Origin: G020354945 sp964570585 | Lineage (GTDB): Bacteria; Omnitrophota; Gorgyraeia; JABMRG01; JAFGKX01 | Direction of reading: 5' to 3' | NCBI GenBank assembly: GCA_964570585.1 | Contig: CAZMYR010000001.1 | Span: 1 to 64,000 of the forward strand | Length of the DNA: 64,000 bases | Shown: in pieces, positions 24,101 through 33,100 of the stretch | How the letters are laid out: the number at the start of each line of letters is the position of its first letter | Position numbering within the stretch: position 1 is the stretch's first letter | Notes under the pieces: generated by a model | The model's database searches: none | The model's input: only the letters and a program-made list of their open reading frames with translations | Told to the model about the DNA's origin: nothing | Program-made: the position numbers and the translations under genes

Positions 24101-26142
24101 TTGCTCATAAGCTGGCTGATTCTACGCCGATTTTCACTCTTTACAAATTCTTTTATATCCGGGATAAAATCGCCCCACCATCTACTCCCTGCTTGATAGT
24201 CGCACCAGTTTGTATAAACTTCTTTAAATCTTCTAAAAGTCTCTTCGTCAGTTATATCCAGGAGGTTCTTTAGCTCATGCTCCAGCTCTCTCTCTTCCTT
24301 CAGCCACTCAATAAAAACTTCTATTCCGACCTCATTGAGCTTTTCGTTGAACCCCATATGTACTCTATCTACAAAGTTTGTGCATTCAAACTTCTCAAAA
24401 TAACCCTTATCTAAAGACTCACCAAGCATTTCGGGATTATATCCGAGAAGTTCTTTTAATGTTATAGGAGCCACATCTCCTAACGCTGTATCAGGAATAG
24501 TTGATAAGCCATCGTTATGAGTTGAATTAAACCAGAGCTCTGCTATGGGGTTATTTTTATCTATCGGCCTGCCTAAAACTATCTGGTTGGCTATTCCGCC
24601 CCAGGCATAATTTTTTTCCGCAGGAGTAGTTATTAGGGGACTGTATTTTGCCTGTTCTATCAAATCCTTAATCTGTTTTATTCTGGTTTTTGCCTGGTTA
24701 TTAGTTATAAGTTCGGGTAGCGAATCATCTGAAACATGAAAGTGAATCTCCCCGATGTTTTCTACTACTGTTCTGATAAGGTCAGCTATCTTCTTCTCAT
24801 TTAACTCTTGATAAAATGTAAGCAGGTCTTTCTTGCCTGTAAACTGCTCCAGCATCTCTGTAGGGTTACTAATCCAGATAGGTTTAGGTGCGTCTTCTAT
24901 GGTCCTGAGCATATAGTGTTTACCACCGGTGGATATAGTAGTATACGGTGGAAATTCTGCGTTCTTAACAATAGTTGCAACTGCCCCTGCCAACATCGGA
25001 TCATAAGCAGGGTTAATCTTTTTCATATCTTTTGGGTCAAGCTTAATCGATATATCATTAAATCTCAATCCCCCTAAATTTACCATAAAGTCGGCATATC
25101 CCGGAAGGGCAAATGTCCAGGAACCTGCACTGACCCTCTGGGCCAAGACCTCTATTATGTTACCCGCTTCATCATATAAGATATTAAACTGGATACCTTC
25201 CCCTTCTGTTACATATTTTATGTCCAGAGAAATACCTTGGTAGTGTCCTACTCCGGTGCTGGTTGCCTGGATTGAGCCTGGCATCATATCGTGCAGAAAG
25301 GAGGTTTCATGAATGGTGGATAATTTCTTTTCCCTGGTAAGTTTCTTAAGGACATCGGGCACCCCTATAAGGCAATGGGCCATAAGATAGATAAGCTGCT
25401 TATTTCTCGCTGTTTGGAATTTCTTTGAATCATAGCGGGTAAGGGTAGCAAAGGCTGGGTTTGAAACGCTGCCTACGCCAAGCTTATCAATGCCTTCTGT
25501 GCCTCTATGATAAAATCCGAGTCCGCCTTCTTCATCCACTACCAAAAACGGCAAGGCACTGACATCCAGATAGCTTAATCCTTTAGGGCTGGTAGCCATT
25601 CTGTCCATATCTGCAGTAACTCCAAAGGCTTCTCCTTCTGGCACATCTCGCTTAATCCATGATATTATATTCAGGGCCTGTCCGGCCATAAGCTGGAGAG
25701 CCTTTGATATCTTTGAATTCTGCAAGGAAAGACTCAGCTTTATTACTGTTGTATAAAATTCTTTTACATAGGGCTCGATGGTTCTATTATCAATAAACTT
25801 TTCTTTTAACTCATTGCTTATGGCTTCAAGGGCCGAAGGCAACTGGACAGATTTATATGCATTAAATAAAACCTTCGCTGCCTCTTTTGCTTTATACCCA
25901 CCAATAACCAGCTCTACCATGCTTTCTACTTCAAGCTTACCTGCGGTGGAAAGATAAGACTTGCCTGTTGGTACCTCTGATAAACTACTTCTAATTTTTG
26001 CACCCACGGAAGAGGGTGTATTTCGTAGAGAAGTTGCTCTTAGGGCATCAGTATCAGCAAATGCAGTTGGCTGAATTGTGCTTACAGCGAATATTATCGC
26101 TACGATTAAACTTACCGCCTTCTTTAACACCCCTTTACCCAT
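14368..26142 (-). CDS. Giant exported sugar-phosphate polyprotein (GPI-, ManA-, aldolase-like modules)
   Basis: 3924 residues from ATG 26142, preferred over the in-frame ATG at 26169 because AGAGGAGA lies 8 bases upstream of it. Residues 1-29 form a signal peptide ending AFA; ALRATSLR and PSSVG follow. Modules in order: cupin glucose-6-phosphate-isomerase-like (270-370), mannose-6-phosphate-isomerase-like (470-945), a large unassigned region (960-2346), class II aldolase-like (2353-3021), two unknown modules (3028-3371 and 3378-3657), and a C-terminal module (3664-3924) shared with the 36212 gene and ending AALIAA. Boundaries are marked by K-S-(S/A)-S-A-G at 954, 2347, 3022, 3372 and 3658. 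The frame is intact over 11.8 kb, so it is under coding constraint. Whether it is cut at the hexapeptides is unknown. Confidence 0.9.
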   Translation of the reverse strand: MGKGVLKKAVSLIVAIIFAVSTIQPTAFADTDALRATSLRNTPSSVGAKIRSSLSEVPTGKSYLSTAGKLEVESMVELVIGGYKAKEAAKVLFNAYKSVQLPSALEAISNELKEKFIDNRTIEPYVKEFYTTVIKLSLSLQNSKISKALQLMAGQALNIISWIKRDVPEGEAFGVTADMDRMATSPKGLSYLDVSALPFLVVDEEGGLGFYHRGTEGIDKLGVGSVSNPAFATLTRYDSKKFQTARNKQLIYLMAHCLIGVPDVLKKLTREKKLSTIHETSFLHDMMPGSIQATSTGVGHYQGISLDIKYVTEGEGIQFNILYDEAGNIIEVLAQRVSAGSWTFALPGYADFMVNLGGLRFNDISIKLDPKDMKKINPAYDPMLAGAVATIVKNAEFPPYTTISTGGKHYMLRTIEDAPKPIWISNPTEMLEQFTGKKDLLTFYQELNEKKIADLIRTVVENIGEIHFHVSDDSLPELITNNQAKTRIKQIKDLIEQAKYSPLITTPAEKNYAWGGIANQIVLGRPIDKNNPIAELWFNSTHNDGLSTIPDTALGDVAPITLKELLGYNPEMLGESLDKGYFEKFECTNFVDRVHMGFNEKLNEVGIEVFIEWLKEERELEHELKNLLDITDEETFRRFKEVYTNWCDYQAGSRWWGDFIPDIKEFVKSENRRRISQLMSKIQGVRARIVELFNEIELEPGKVILSPVGYPHSIFGLSHQTHPLKGPQAKNEAWIVIPVNDTGGNEHLILVEPQQTSNITFSFADFFTPIVFKKDKGLIMRKNLARRPTTSEEDFLQAEFETIEMFVRKGLKDTTTEEKNFVLEPQIERGKWRDRYGKDLIAKEEVLIQGTYPNVWPQEYFNVHRFTLNGKGKGAEAELSVAPVEGTSHDILVIKGEVVISSGGKDIPLKRGQSLYVPSTVGRYVLSAKGEAEVLKFFKPVEEVKSLIGAIATKSASAGSYVTHGVDVAETEKDLSRRIKRLERLHFILRLLPLAVDIFKETKDDSRILGILAEVTGGDIEADAAELRKLPQKVEAEEWRHLYRAVAKAYLEAGDIWRTIFAYNAVLKNGGYEIGRAELEKGEAAPEELLTMLTSLYAMLHPGLNLKTDQLSILTQALHNPETLRRHKSEFDLEQYKTLTKIVAYHQIMTRDAQYTAANRVSSKSRKEGVESFSQVFGLTVKDSAKLLNEISDILNEVPEKNGHMRPFAGVEIIDNPHEITYKEKRTEGKLQCVDNILFDDTREIKAKGVTIQEHIEVREGDIIRRFDIMEHGQWFSYRTYDLRSAFRTTDLKLPGITERYPALMSKKLIFSSAIELGTTMLEGMGLKDEELKRQIEKNPKLHQQLREKVWGLVSGGCRLPIQEHRDVYALGLLYSGVNVFLVKSNKKGLDRAMKWIKEDLDAGRLRPEDVERFNVLAEDFEKKGIISTPMYYLIVNLLWNDGICVGEGRGDLLEAYKEAEHLLFGGGHGTASHNPWEFSGWKQMLSWFDIKLDKKGREHTLAQVLSINDEEMQGLKEGIIAGRTRPCPEEQLKEREIKVLSAVEVAYTHYLYSIAYIRLGRDIWGWLWKRAIHQKGGIRELIMATRELDWDDKWEAIRKDLGKSLGFSRAEQKEFDEKFSERPLLCWQRPFEKYSLPTLGLGYQHGSGGMDQIIFRALGQKVLVVHDDPDYMFPDGEPYPNIPWFVRQAMATFEEKDVEIAIIGDEDKDRLITWLPQLAKMVQGDELMALYARTIARQDVEKARRLGEKDTQRTIFYVEVKFYAGFKLLVEKMKQEYLKQGIRLHMDVLEGPVGFGYVKDEMKQTEGSIMAENEETLIFGGRKSNLLVNLRNNARIGGGAEVSGHGMEPLSGAEMSAVEITNKMLVPMVMGDRTFGAFLDAYNELPKSFASPEVRIGTHANFGRYEKQKVVNRVLERFKKYIGKLGFEEAGTRRQYQEGKRKYGSLYYIYKPAQPVDIKLTGMTLHNVSEIALDLIDGAKYYVKCDEGQYFVSFLSRKSNTQNEIITRVDGDSIEVRNAIATWMYGFFEQVDATDLLTEEAKEKGEAAIILSRDLWIVYEVLPRLAYQLLPKRIQKQLDRLAEQLIEETLQALAEGKIIKGLRVKNRDNLGYFYSFKGERKEGFDRIVHWTEKMLGSDNPLLIPEEQDLGEMVDTFLGYRLPDELARAIREIYGRSLKAKTAKYNTALNYDYDDKGRLGLELLAARYVTRRVKDKLAVMDVARLRKEEDFPYIEIGQKLLLKARYLFEVTDVNGAGIQAKFIQTGQAKPDFIEDGDSVIIHRLPVEKASHLVAGDEVPFLTNEIFITFDPNAILNDRHSGFLITKDASGIQPLPLELTGLPIAEAKSSSAGKLPEERIAEIRKWDRKTISGDEAAANKARQMLIQEAGGKVQQAITELIQHRDDQYIETVGSTGTATIIGPSEGLFTPGHDAFEAVKKARKALIAADIVSYNQIEGHLKAAMAQNAAVIFAVGRSQLSYALHEKRVVAYVREVAERIGFKNPLVLHGGRLQYEDYLFDAKAILKEEYEKENGEGTYNDKIRIDTIDVKILEAVQRRLNDNLSAERAIIKSDIESLIEAGFTSIGIDASTIYDGVAGEAVLDYYEKNGTPAEDLVVSLERNSMLPLEWGADFLKANPYDKDNMARLDHIRGTVISNMKKRNRAPGKIDSVVRNMNAAFGVLRKKARMYKDVRGPGVSEKSPVESISEDEVIAAYDKIMREVARATIAGDLSPEVSKSISEKQKLLLLPTSNAEETAHQLEYIDRIVDKHTPELTGHFGKVIEVGQVDKKVPNPRRDGKLEPKMTHPAVIRVMGEYLKLKNLSFDLIATNNGSGHGIDYDMKTLAPIPQVDKISPWLTEELQKEAERFNVAIVQPETIEGDMEELAVLAKAGVIKFNIATNYQQIILNTLALLDDGLTPDEILERSQSDTEALVNGLHKNTREKIKHLAMGFKDDFMPAKVEAEDSLFVEQLKRAFAWGVEKAKIRAASTKEDIATVLAKEFKRVFYEMNNKLYLLGHSKTAKSSSAGEVIEVDDIKFYFDENAFIKRFAADVAFNEALNRLEADIFKSGLEELKPKIEKGKYAPIIGVFSSRAGLFVLAKDRTGLIQCVDIYNLKRPLRLLTDISPLEKTHMGRAQIFKALSLVSGMAEYDAWNSYLWQKHVKEIAIGAQKDFTLTYIDTANSIPFRYDGWWQYLDTHAKLAQKGMWATGVAAALKKRQRNRLNEEFKTLQSCLSDNKKDGARAVDVAKLTLASLKAKHIIPSSLVFIPNVAIPISKEKVVNAYAFWVKLAETYYPVIELLIQYTLPSQPNIKGGYTPGEILESLNGGALVNILDYDKETILDKLGIEPGTEAGRIWSGLLDKAGATAASAKSSSAGVRIGDFAELKPIENLYSTDMPPDVADALHMLRNQIIVDGGRLDHYLWGEYMICSKKVSGKIKSPISLIGPFFYTHGILVALMAIEYKDGTHSLLAISGGEKPVFYDVSVKSKTDFEAVISQPIDSEILRLEATRAWKSYLEAQAKHIPDIRIKTEQAPPLVYEASKLYLEMMRMTQQGLYQQLIGLARDIGTRPTAGKKSFQQCIRTNYKYLDETTFKPKGLIAGISPRDFLFTVRSQYTNQTFLISCWSAISTPSQTGKKPQALEISEINRICVAKTATKSSSAGTFDALNKEILAAQDILLKANLKELNEGHISQTQKRLNEIRAKIQVELRTKLTDPKIETLFAMIRAQEKTLKYIMIADAAARVGSDGQIVFDPSIIPDVKQRNAVVKQFKAVQTALEGSMSSKDKASTQVCLLEDILSDKVKLGENAILISNKQKLQGAKLLKIDGGINEKNSLFIGPYLVALARGLLSINENNYAQLIYNIERLHLKITQQPLAKALKQALRDGSFNVFPLIVDMLPGVEAVDKDYIERLQRQAWAALIAA
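17080..19086 (-). other. Class II fructose/tagatose-bisphosphate aldolase-like module
   Basis: Residues about 2353-3021 of the 26142 gene. AAMAQNAAVIFAVGRSQLSY, LIEAGFTSIGIDAS and GVIKFNIATNYQQ match class II aldolase landmarks. The first zinc motif (usually HLDHG) reads LHGGR and the HGGSG loop reads NNGSGHG, so zinc ligands look partly lost. The module is also longer than a normal aldolase. Activity is therefore uncertain. Confidence 0.65.
19105..23265 (-). other. Large unassigned region, possibly phosphorylase-related
   Basis: Residues about 960-2346 of the 26142 gene form one block without a boundary hexapeptide. WQRPFEKYSLP near 1627 and GGGAEVSGHGMEP near 1834 faintly recall the RRF.EYKR and E.SGTS motifs of alpha-glucan phosphorylases. 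The similarity is weak and the rest of the region gives no support I can name. Confidence 0.25.
23310..24735 (-). other. Mannose-6-phosphate isomerase (type I)-like module
   Basis: Residues about 470-945 of the 26142 gene. NYAWGG...PIAELWF matches the ManA N-terminal signature; VDRVHMGFNEK aligns with the metal-binding QVHP region, and SPVGYPHSIFGL with the ETPHA region that supplies another His. The C-terminal cupin strand set (LVIKGEV, LKRGQSLYVPS) is also present. Two of the usual metal-binding His can be matched; the Gln and Glu are not clear. Confidence 0.65.
25035..25335 (-). other. Cupin glucose-6-phosphate isomerase-like module
   Basis: Residues about 270-370 of the 26142 gene. MMPGSIQAT..GVGHYQG, an EGEG strand, and ALPGYADFMVNLGG follow the order of archaeal-type cupin GPI (TPGT..GHYH, EGKG, VPP.WAH..VNTG). 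One expected His survives; the second is Gln and the last is Asp, so the metal site appears eroded. Confidence 0.5.
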
Positions 26143-26236
26143 TTTCAAATCTCCTCTTTTTTTTGTCATAGTCTTTCATAAATCTTTGCTTTGTTATGCT
26201 TAAGTTATAAAAGTCTTTAATTACCCGAATACAGCG

Positions 26237-26308
26237 CAACCCTTTTGCCTCGGTTTGTCCCCCTCGAAAATTTTTTATGGAGACAGTAAAATCGAGGCCA
26301 AAGGGTTG
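26237..26308. terminator. Hairpin between the two largest exported genes
   Basis: Two 16-base arms (26237-26252 and 26293-26308) pair with one mismatch around a 40-base loop. Together with flanking sequence they are a second copy of 13065-13165, here carrying an insert of about 34 bases in the loop. On the minus strand it lies just past the stop of the 36212 gene and just before the 26142 gene, so it likely terminates or attenuates transcription between them. Confidence 0.65.
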
Positions 26309-26333
26309 TTTAAACGCTATAACTCTATAACCC

Positions 26334-27167
26334 TTATGCTGCTATCAGGGCAGCCCAGGCCTGGCGCTGGAGTCTCTCTATCTCTTCCTGGCTTAGTTTC
26401 TCAACACCTGGTAGAGTGGTTATTATAAGCTCAAAGACACTCCAGGTACCTTCTCTTAGGGCTTGCTCAACTATAGCTTCTATAGTATTCTGGGTGTATT
26501 GCTGATACATCTTCTTTATAGCAGGGAACAGCTGGTTGAAGTTATCTTCATTGAGAGACAAAAGACCCCTGGCTACGGCAATAAGCTCTGCCATTGGAAG
26601 AAGTATATCATCTTTCTTAACCCCTATCTTAAAGAGTTTGACATCAGCAAGCTGTTGTTTGTCTGAGATAAGGATGGTTTTCTTTCTGTTTAGGGTCTGT
26701 CTGTTTACATCAGCTAATAATACTATCTGGGTCTTTTTAGTTACTTGGCCTTTATCCTTAAAGGATAGGGCATATTCTAAGGCGTCACGGAGTCGGTGGT
26801 CTTTAAGCATAGAGATAACCGCCATCCTCTGTTTTATATCAGGAATGGCGTTGGCATCTACGATGATGGTGCCTTCTGATTCTATCCTGGCAATAGGGGC
26901 ACAAACTCTGGCAAATTCTATTACACTGCGCTGGGTTGCTATCTTAAGCTGGATAAGCTCTTCTTCAGCTGAGGTAAGAGTAGTTTCTACTTTTAACCTT
27001 GTTGCCTTTGCACTTAATTGAGTCAATTTCTGTAAAGACTCTGTAAGCAAGCTATCATTGAGTAGTTCTACCTCTCCAGGAACCTGGGTGGTCTCTTTAA
27101 CCAGGGCGTCAAGAAGTATATTCTCGGCATTAAGTAATCCTCTATTAAGCTCTGCCAGAGCCCGGTT
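26334..27167 (-). other. Shared C-terminal module (AALIAA end), copy 2
   Basis: Homologous to 14368-15153: IPDIKQR, ILISDKQQL, KLFKI, AVARGLLSLNEDN, LPGVE and terminal IERLQRQAWAALIAA. The 32-base run upstream of and including the stop region is identical in the two genes. Confidence 0.85.
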
Positions 27168-30100
27168 GCCGGCTGAGGAGGATTTATTAGGCTTGTCTGA
27201 TGATTTCTCTCTGCCAACCATCATATCGTCCATAGCAAAGGCTTGCACTTTTTTAGCATAAGCCTTCTCTGCTTTTGTGTATTTGGCACCTGCTCTTCTA
27301 ACTAAGATTTTCTCTGCATCAGGGAGTCGCTTCAATAATTCTTTTCTGGGCGCAGGACCGGCTACGAGATTCTGTTTCTGTAATTCAACTATCTGTTTTC
27401 CGGTAAGAATAGCTATGCCAGCCTCTGCAGATTTATCTCCGATTTTTTGCACCAGTGCAGCTACCGGCATAAACCCCTCTAACATATTTTGAAGATCCCT
27501 TACCTGATATAAAAGAATATAGGCACCCTCAGTTTCTTTTAGCGAAAGAAGGGTTATATTAAAATCGTCGCATTGTAAAAGTAGCAGCCCTTTCTGTCCA
27601 AGTTTAGCATCTTTTATAAACTGCTGGTCATATCCAAGTTTTGAAACCTGTTTTTTAAATCCAATTAACACATTGTATAAAAGCAGCAGCCGGGATGCCC
27701 TTACATCGTTCATAGGAATATCTAGAGCCAGCCTTACAAGAATCTCTGGTTCAATAACCTTAACTTCCTCACCGGCCAGTATTACACCCGATGAGGAGGA
27801 TTTGGATGTGGAAATAGGTTTTGGCAGCAGTTTTGAAATAGCTGCTGTGTCAAGCTCAGAAACCAGCGTAAGGGGAAGGTCCTCGCTGGGTGGCAGGTAT
27901 TTGGCGGCATAATCGCTCTTCCAATCCTCTGTGAGCTGAGCTATCACCTCTTGCTTAACTATAGCATAGATACTGCCTTTTTTATCAATGCGTACATCAA
28001 CAAGAGGGTTATCGCCTTTATATTCCCACCATTTGTGTCCTATCTTGAATCCTGGCTTGTCAGTCTCCATATAGAGAGAACCCGGCCCAAAGATAACCGC
28101 ACTTGTGTCTATGCCGGACTTTAAGAATATGAGTTTGCCTTGCTTAATTTTGACAGATGACCAGCGAGTATTGGCTCCCATATTTCTGAAGGTATAATCA
28201 CCGGCGGAAGGTATCTCTGGTATATAGTTGATTGCATGCAATGTCTTAAGAAGACTTGAGAAAATTTCTGTAACCGACTTCTGTTCCTTAGCTCCGGCTG
28301 AGGAGGACTTGGTAGATTCCTGTATCTGTGCCATTAGTCTAATATTGCGCTCTAATACATTTTGAGCAGCAATATTATGAGCTAAAGCCGGTTTATCCTT
28401 AATTCTTTCCATCTGTTCTTTTGTAAGATGTGCTATATAAGCCTCAAGGCTACGCCTGCCCTTTATTCTCATCAATATTTGTATATCTGCAAAACCAGAC
28501 AGTTCTGCCTTCAAAAAGCTAATGTATGCGTTATCAATTCCGGGCATACGAAAACATCCAGTAATCTCAAAAGGTGTGTGTTCAAACATACTTTGAATCA
28601 TTCGCTCATTCAAAGATATGTCTCCTACGCTTCTGGCTTCACGGCTTAATTTTTCAAAATTGTCAAATGGGAAATTTTCTTTTATATGAGCAAAAACAAG
28701 TCCATTATTCGCCAGATTCTCGCGTGTAATATCTTCGACTTTAATACCAACATCACCTATCCGGACTATCTTGCCGGCTGACGAGGATTTGCCTGCAACA
28801 GGTATTATTGCTACCTCAGGAACTAACTCAAAGACAGCCCAGAGGTCATATCTGTTGGGTTTTCCTAATTCAATAAAGCTGCCACCACCTTCCCAGCGAT
28901 GTTGACCATATGCTACTACACCACCTGCCGTGGTAACAGGTTTACCTGTTTCAGGGTCAAATCCCCAGAATGGACCATGGGCATGGCCTCTTGGCAGGGG
29001 AAGATATGCTGGCTTTCCACTCTCATTATAATAGACCATACCGCCCTTACCGGTTCCATTGCGCATACAGAAGTGAATCTCACCAAATGTGGTGTCTTTG
29101 GTTAGTTCGCTATGGTCGTGGTCTGCACAGTTTACACCCTGGCCTGCGGTCCAGAACTGGATATAACAGACCTTTTTCTCTTCACCGTTTATTATCTCTA
29201 TACCCTTGAGGTTATAGAAAGCTAAATTATCAAAATGCTCGCCCCAACCATAGGTATTACAGTTTACCCAATTAAGCAGGTCTGCTCTTGAGCCGGTGGT
29301 GATATCAGTCTGAGACATTTCAGTAACAACAGCGTCAGGAGTTGTGTCAACCATGATAGCTACTATGGCACCTTTTTCTCCTGCCTCGATATACTCTTCT
29401 GTAACCCGGGTGTTCCTGAGCTGCTTGGCAGGAGCAAAGGCATCACGGTTGATATTGCTTAATTTACCGGTTATAACATTAACATAGTTTTCACCGCGTG
29501 TATGATCCAAGGCTAATTTTGCACCTGGAGCTAATTGGACATACTGCATACTCCAGCCTGCCATCTCCCATTTTTCGGTGGCGTTTATCAGGCTTTCAGC
29601 CATAGTCTTGAATCTTATTGCTATTTTGCGCTCATCCTCCTCGGTTATCTTTGCATCAGGTGTTATTTTAGCCAAAACTACTGCTGGCATCTGTGAATTT
29701 CTCTCAAACATCATCTGTTTTCTATAGGTCTCGGCCATGCTTAGCTCATTATCGTCATTTACCCCTTGGAATTCCCTGATATCCGCCAAGGCAGGAGCGA
29801 TAACACTTAATGTACCATTTTGGGCAAGAATAGCAGAAATCTGAACAAAATTTATCTCTCCTTTCTTGTTGGCAGAACTATCATAAGGATTTAGAAAATC
29901 ACCCGCACTATCTTTAGGGAATTTCTCCAAAGTACTGAATATATCTTTTGCTTTTCCCATAAAGAGTCCTACATCGTCGCAGCCAAAATCTAATTTTGCA
30001 CCTTTTTTGCTGCCTATTACCCTTCCATTTTTATCTACCATGATAGGAGCGTAGGGGTCCTTTTTATATGTAGTAGCTATGCTAAAGGAGACATCGCCTA

Positions 30101-33100
30101 AGGCTTGATGTATCATAGTAAGCCAAAGAACAGTCTCCGGATTCAATACTGCCATATCTCCCCATACAACAAGTAGATCTCCATCAAATTGCGCTAAATT
30201 CTCCTTTGCAGAAAGTACTGCGTGGCCGTCACCTTTTATATAGTCCTCAAAGACATATTCTGCATCAAACCCGCCTTTATCTAAAGCCTCTTTTATCTCT
30301 GCAAAATTTCCGCCTTTACCTTCTTTTCCTAATGCATCCCTCCATTGTTCGGAACGGACTACAACAACGGGTTTTTTATCTAAAAACGCTGTCTGTCTTA
30401 ATACGTGATAGATTATAGGTTCGCCGCATACCTTCTGGAGAACCTTTGACTTCTTGTCTGTCATCCTGGTACCCAGGCCTGCAGCAGCAACAATAACCCG
30501 TACCGGCCTTTGAAGCTTAAATTCTGCTGAATCTTTTATACCCAGGATATCAAGAGTTAACCTTCTAATAGTATCTTTATTCTTTTCATAATTAGCCCCA
30601 TCCCTTATAAGGTCTCTTAAGACGCTCTTGGCTAAAAAGTTCCTTAATTCTGTTAGCTCTTTTTTAAATTCAGCTATAGAAGAAAAACCGCCTTTCGTGT
30701 CCTTGACTTTGTAGTGTAGCGCCAAGAACCTACTCTGTATAAGCTTGTTTAAATCTGTGGCATTAACAAATTTCATCTTTTGTATAATATTTTCAATCTC
30801 GCCATAACCTGGCCGGGTGAAGAGGCCATAAATTAAGTATTCCAGCTCACCGATGGGGTCAACTCGCATAACAGAATAATCTATTAAAAAAGGTGAACCA
30901 TCGGGTTTTATTAAGATGTTTCTGGTGTTTATATTCCAAGTCCCGGGAACATCTTTGCCCTGCAGGTATGAAGCTACATCGGTTATATTTATAACTGTAT
31001 CTATGAGCTCGATACCGCGATAACCCATAGCCCCTTCATTAATGCCCTCAAATTTCTCGCCAAAAGGTACACCTTCGGCATAAGGATAGACTATCGCCTT
31101 TGCATCTTCTAAGCCGGCCCATTTATCTTTACCGGCGCTCATAACCACTGGCCTATATATATGGGGATAATCCTCCGGGACTCTTCGTAAAAATTCATAT
31201 ATCTCATCTGCTTGCCTTTCCATACCCTCTGTTTCTAACTTCTTAATAACAAAAAGCTGCCCACTTTGTTCATCTTCTGCTAACAAGAGTTTCTCGCTTC
31301 CGTGTATCGGCCCGATGATAATAAATGTTTTTTCACCCATCTTGTTACACAGGGTCAGTTTTTCAACAACTCCCTCTTCTCCAGCCGAGCTGGCTTTGAC
31401 CATAGTATCGGCGGCTGAAGCTACCTCGGATCTTTCAATTCTCTGTCTAACGCCCTTAAACTCATCCGTAGTCCTGGCAACATCCATAACATCTGGCCAG
31501 AAAAGAAGCGTTTCCCCGTCGCTTTGCATCTGTTTTCTTACATCTTTTTCGACCTTTTCAATAAAGGCATCTTTCGTGCTATCATTTATTCCGCTCATAT
31601 ACCTTCTTTCATTTGGTTCTGGCATCTCATCAAATACAATCTCTGTACCGTCTGCTAAGGTTATAGAATAACGCGTTTCCTGTTTCACCGCATCCCCATG
31701 CTTCGCTGGCATTTTGGTGGTTTTGATATCACTTCGTTTTACGGTATGGGGAGGTCTGCTATCGTCTATTTCAAAGTAAACCACTCTGTCTTCTTTCTGC
31801 TTCACATCACCAACTAAATCCTCTATTATTATTACCGGCTTTAGCCTGATAATAGCTCCTGTTTGGTCTACTTCCATACGATATGTTGTCTCTACCGGAT
31901 GTTTGGTGATTTTAGTGCCTTCTACTTTTTCCACCCCTGTTCTTGGTGGTAAAAATTCTACAACGAATTCGCCCGCAAGTATATTAAGGCTATCATGCAA
32001 TTCTTTATTGCCATGTTTTAATGCCGCAGCGGCCTTCTTGGTAAGGGTGTTTATCCTTTCTATTGTCCTTGCCTGAAGGTTGTGTAGGGCCTCTTTGCGT
32101 TTGTCTGGAATCTCATAAATCTTCCCTTCTTCTATCATCTCTTTTCCAAGATACCTCATACGTTCTTTATAATCTACGCGGTCATCATATTTTTCCATAG
32201 CTTCGAATCTGTCCAGGGTTCTTCTTACCACCCTGTTTAAGATATGCCAATCTGCCATAGCGCTATGTTCCTTACGCACCTGTAGGGGTATATTGGGCCT
32301 TGTTGCGGTCTTTAATCTATGGTGTCCACCTACTGTCCTGGTCCATGTCATAAGCCGGCCTGTCACGACCCTTACCAGATAGTTAAAGTATGGCTCTTCT
32401 CTCCTGTACAGCTGGCCTATTGTTGGTATAGGAAAAACTGAATCATCAAAACTGAACATATTCATACACATAAAAATCCTTTTGGATAAAGTGGTATCTT
32501 CTTGCGGGTCAAGAAGTGCGGTAACAGCCTCTGGCCTTGCAAGATAGAGTACCTTAAGGGCCGCCTCCTGCAACATATCAGAATCTATGGCACCCCTTTC
32601 CAGAAATGAATCTATCTGAGCATCGGCTGATTTATCTCTATCGTGATTAAAGTGGGTTGTTGCGCACTGATTCCTTAAAAAGCGAATCTCATCCACATTG
32701 CCTGTAAATACCGAGCCTGCAAAACCCCTCTTATCCTTATCTACAATCATCGCTCCTGTATTTGGGTTTACTGCAAAGGCACCAAGCGCCCTATCTAATA
32801 CGCCAAGATAATCCACTGTATATCTATCATATTCATATGTATGATATTCTGGAAATTTTTTCTCTTTATCTTCTGGCTTATTATCAACATGGGCAAGTAT
32901 CGCATCCTCTGATACTACAACCCGTTCAGGAAGTCCTGTATCGAGTAAGGCATTAAATCGCGTAGTATTATCAACATTCTTTTGAACTATCTGTCCTGCC
33001 TTCTCTGGTATTAAGGCGGTAGTCTCCTTTTCCTCCGGGCTACTATATCCATAGTATATCCTTATAACATCTGTTACCTTCTTGGAAAGAGTTGGATGAG

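Noticed and set aside
26143..26169. Upstream ATG at 26169 as start of the 3924-residue protein
   Set aside because: It would put nine charged residues before the signal peptide, and the good ribosome-binding site sits correctly for ATG 26142 instead.
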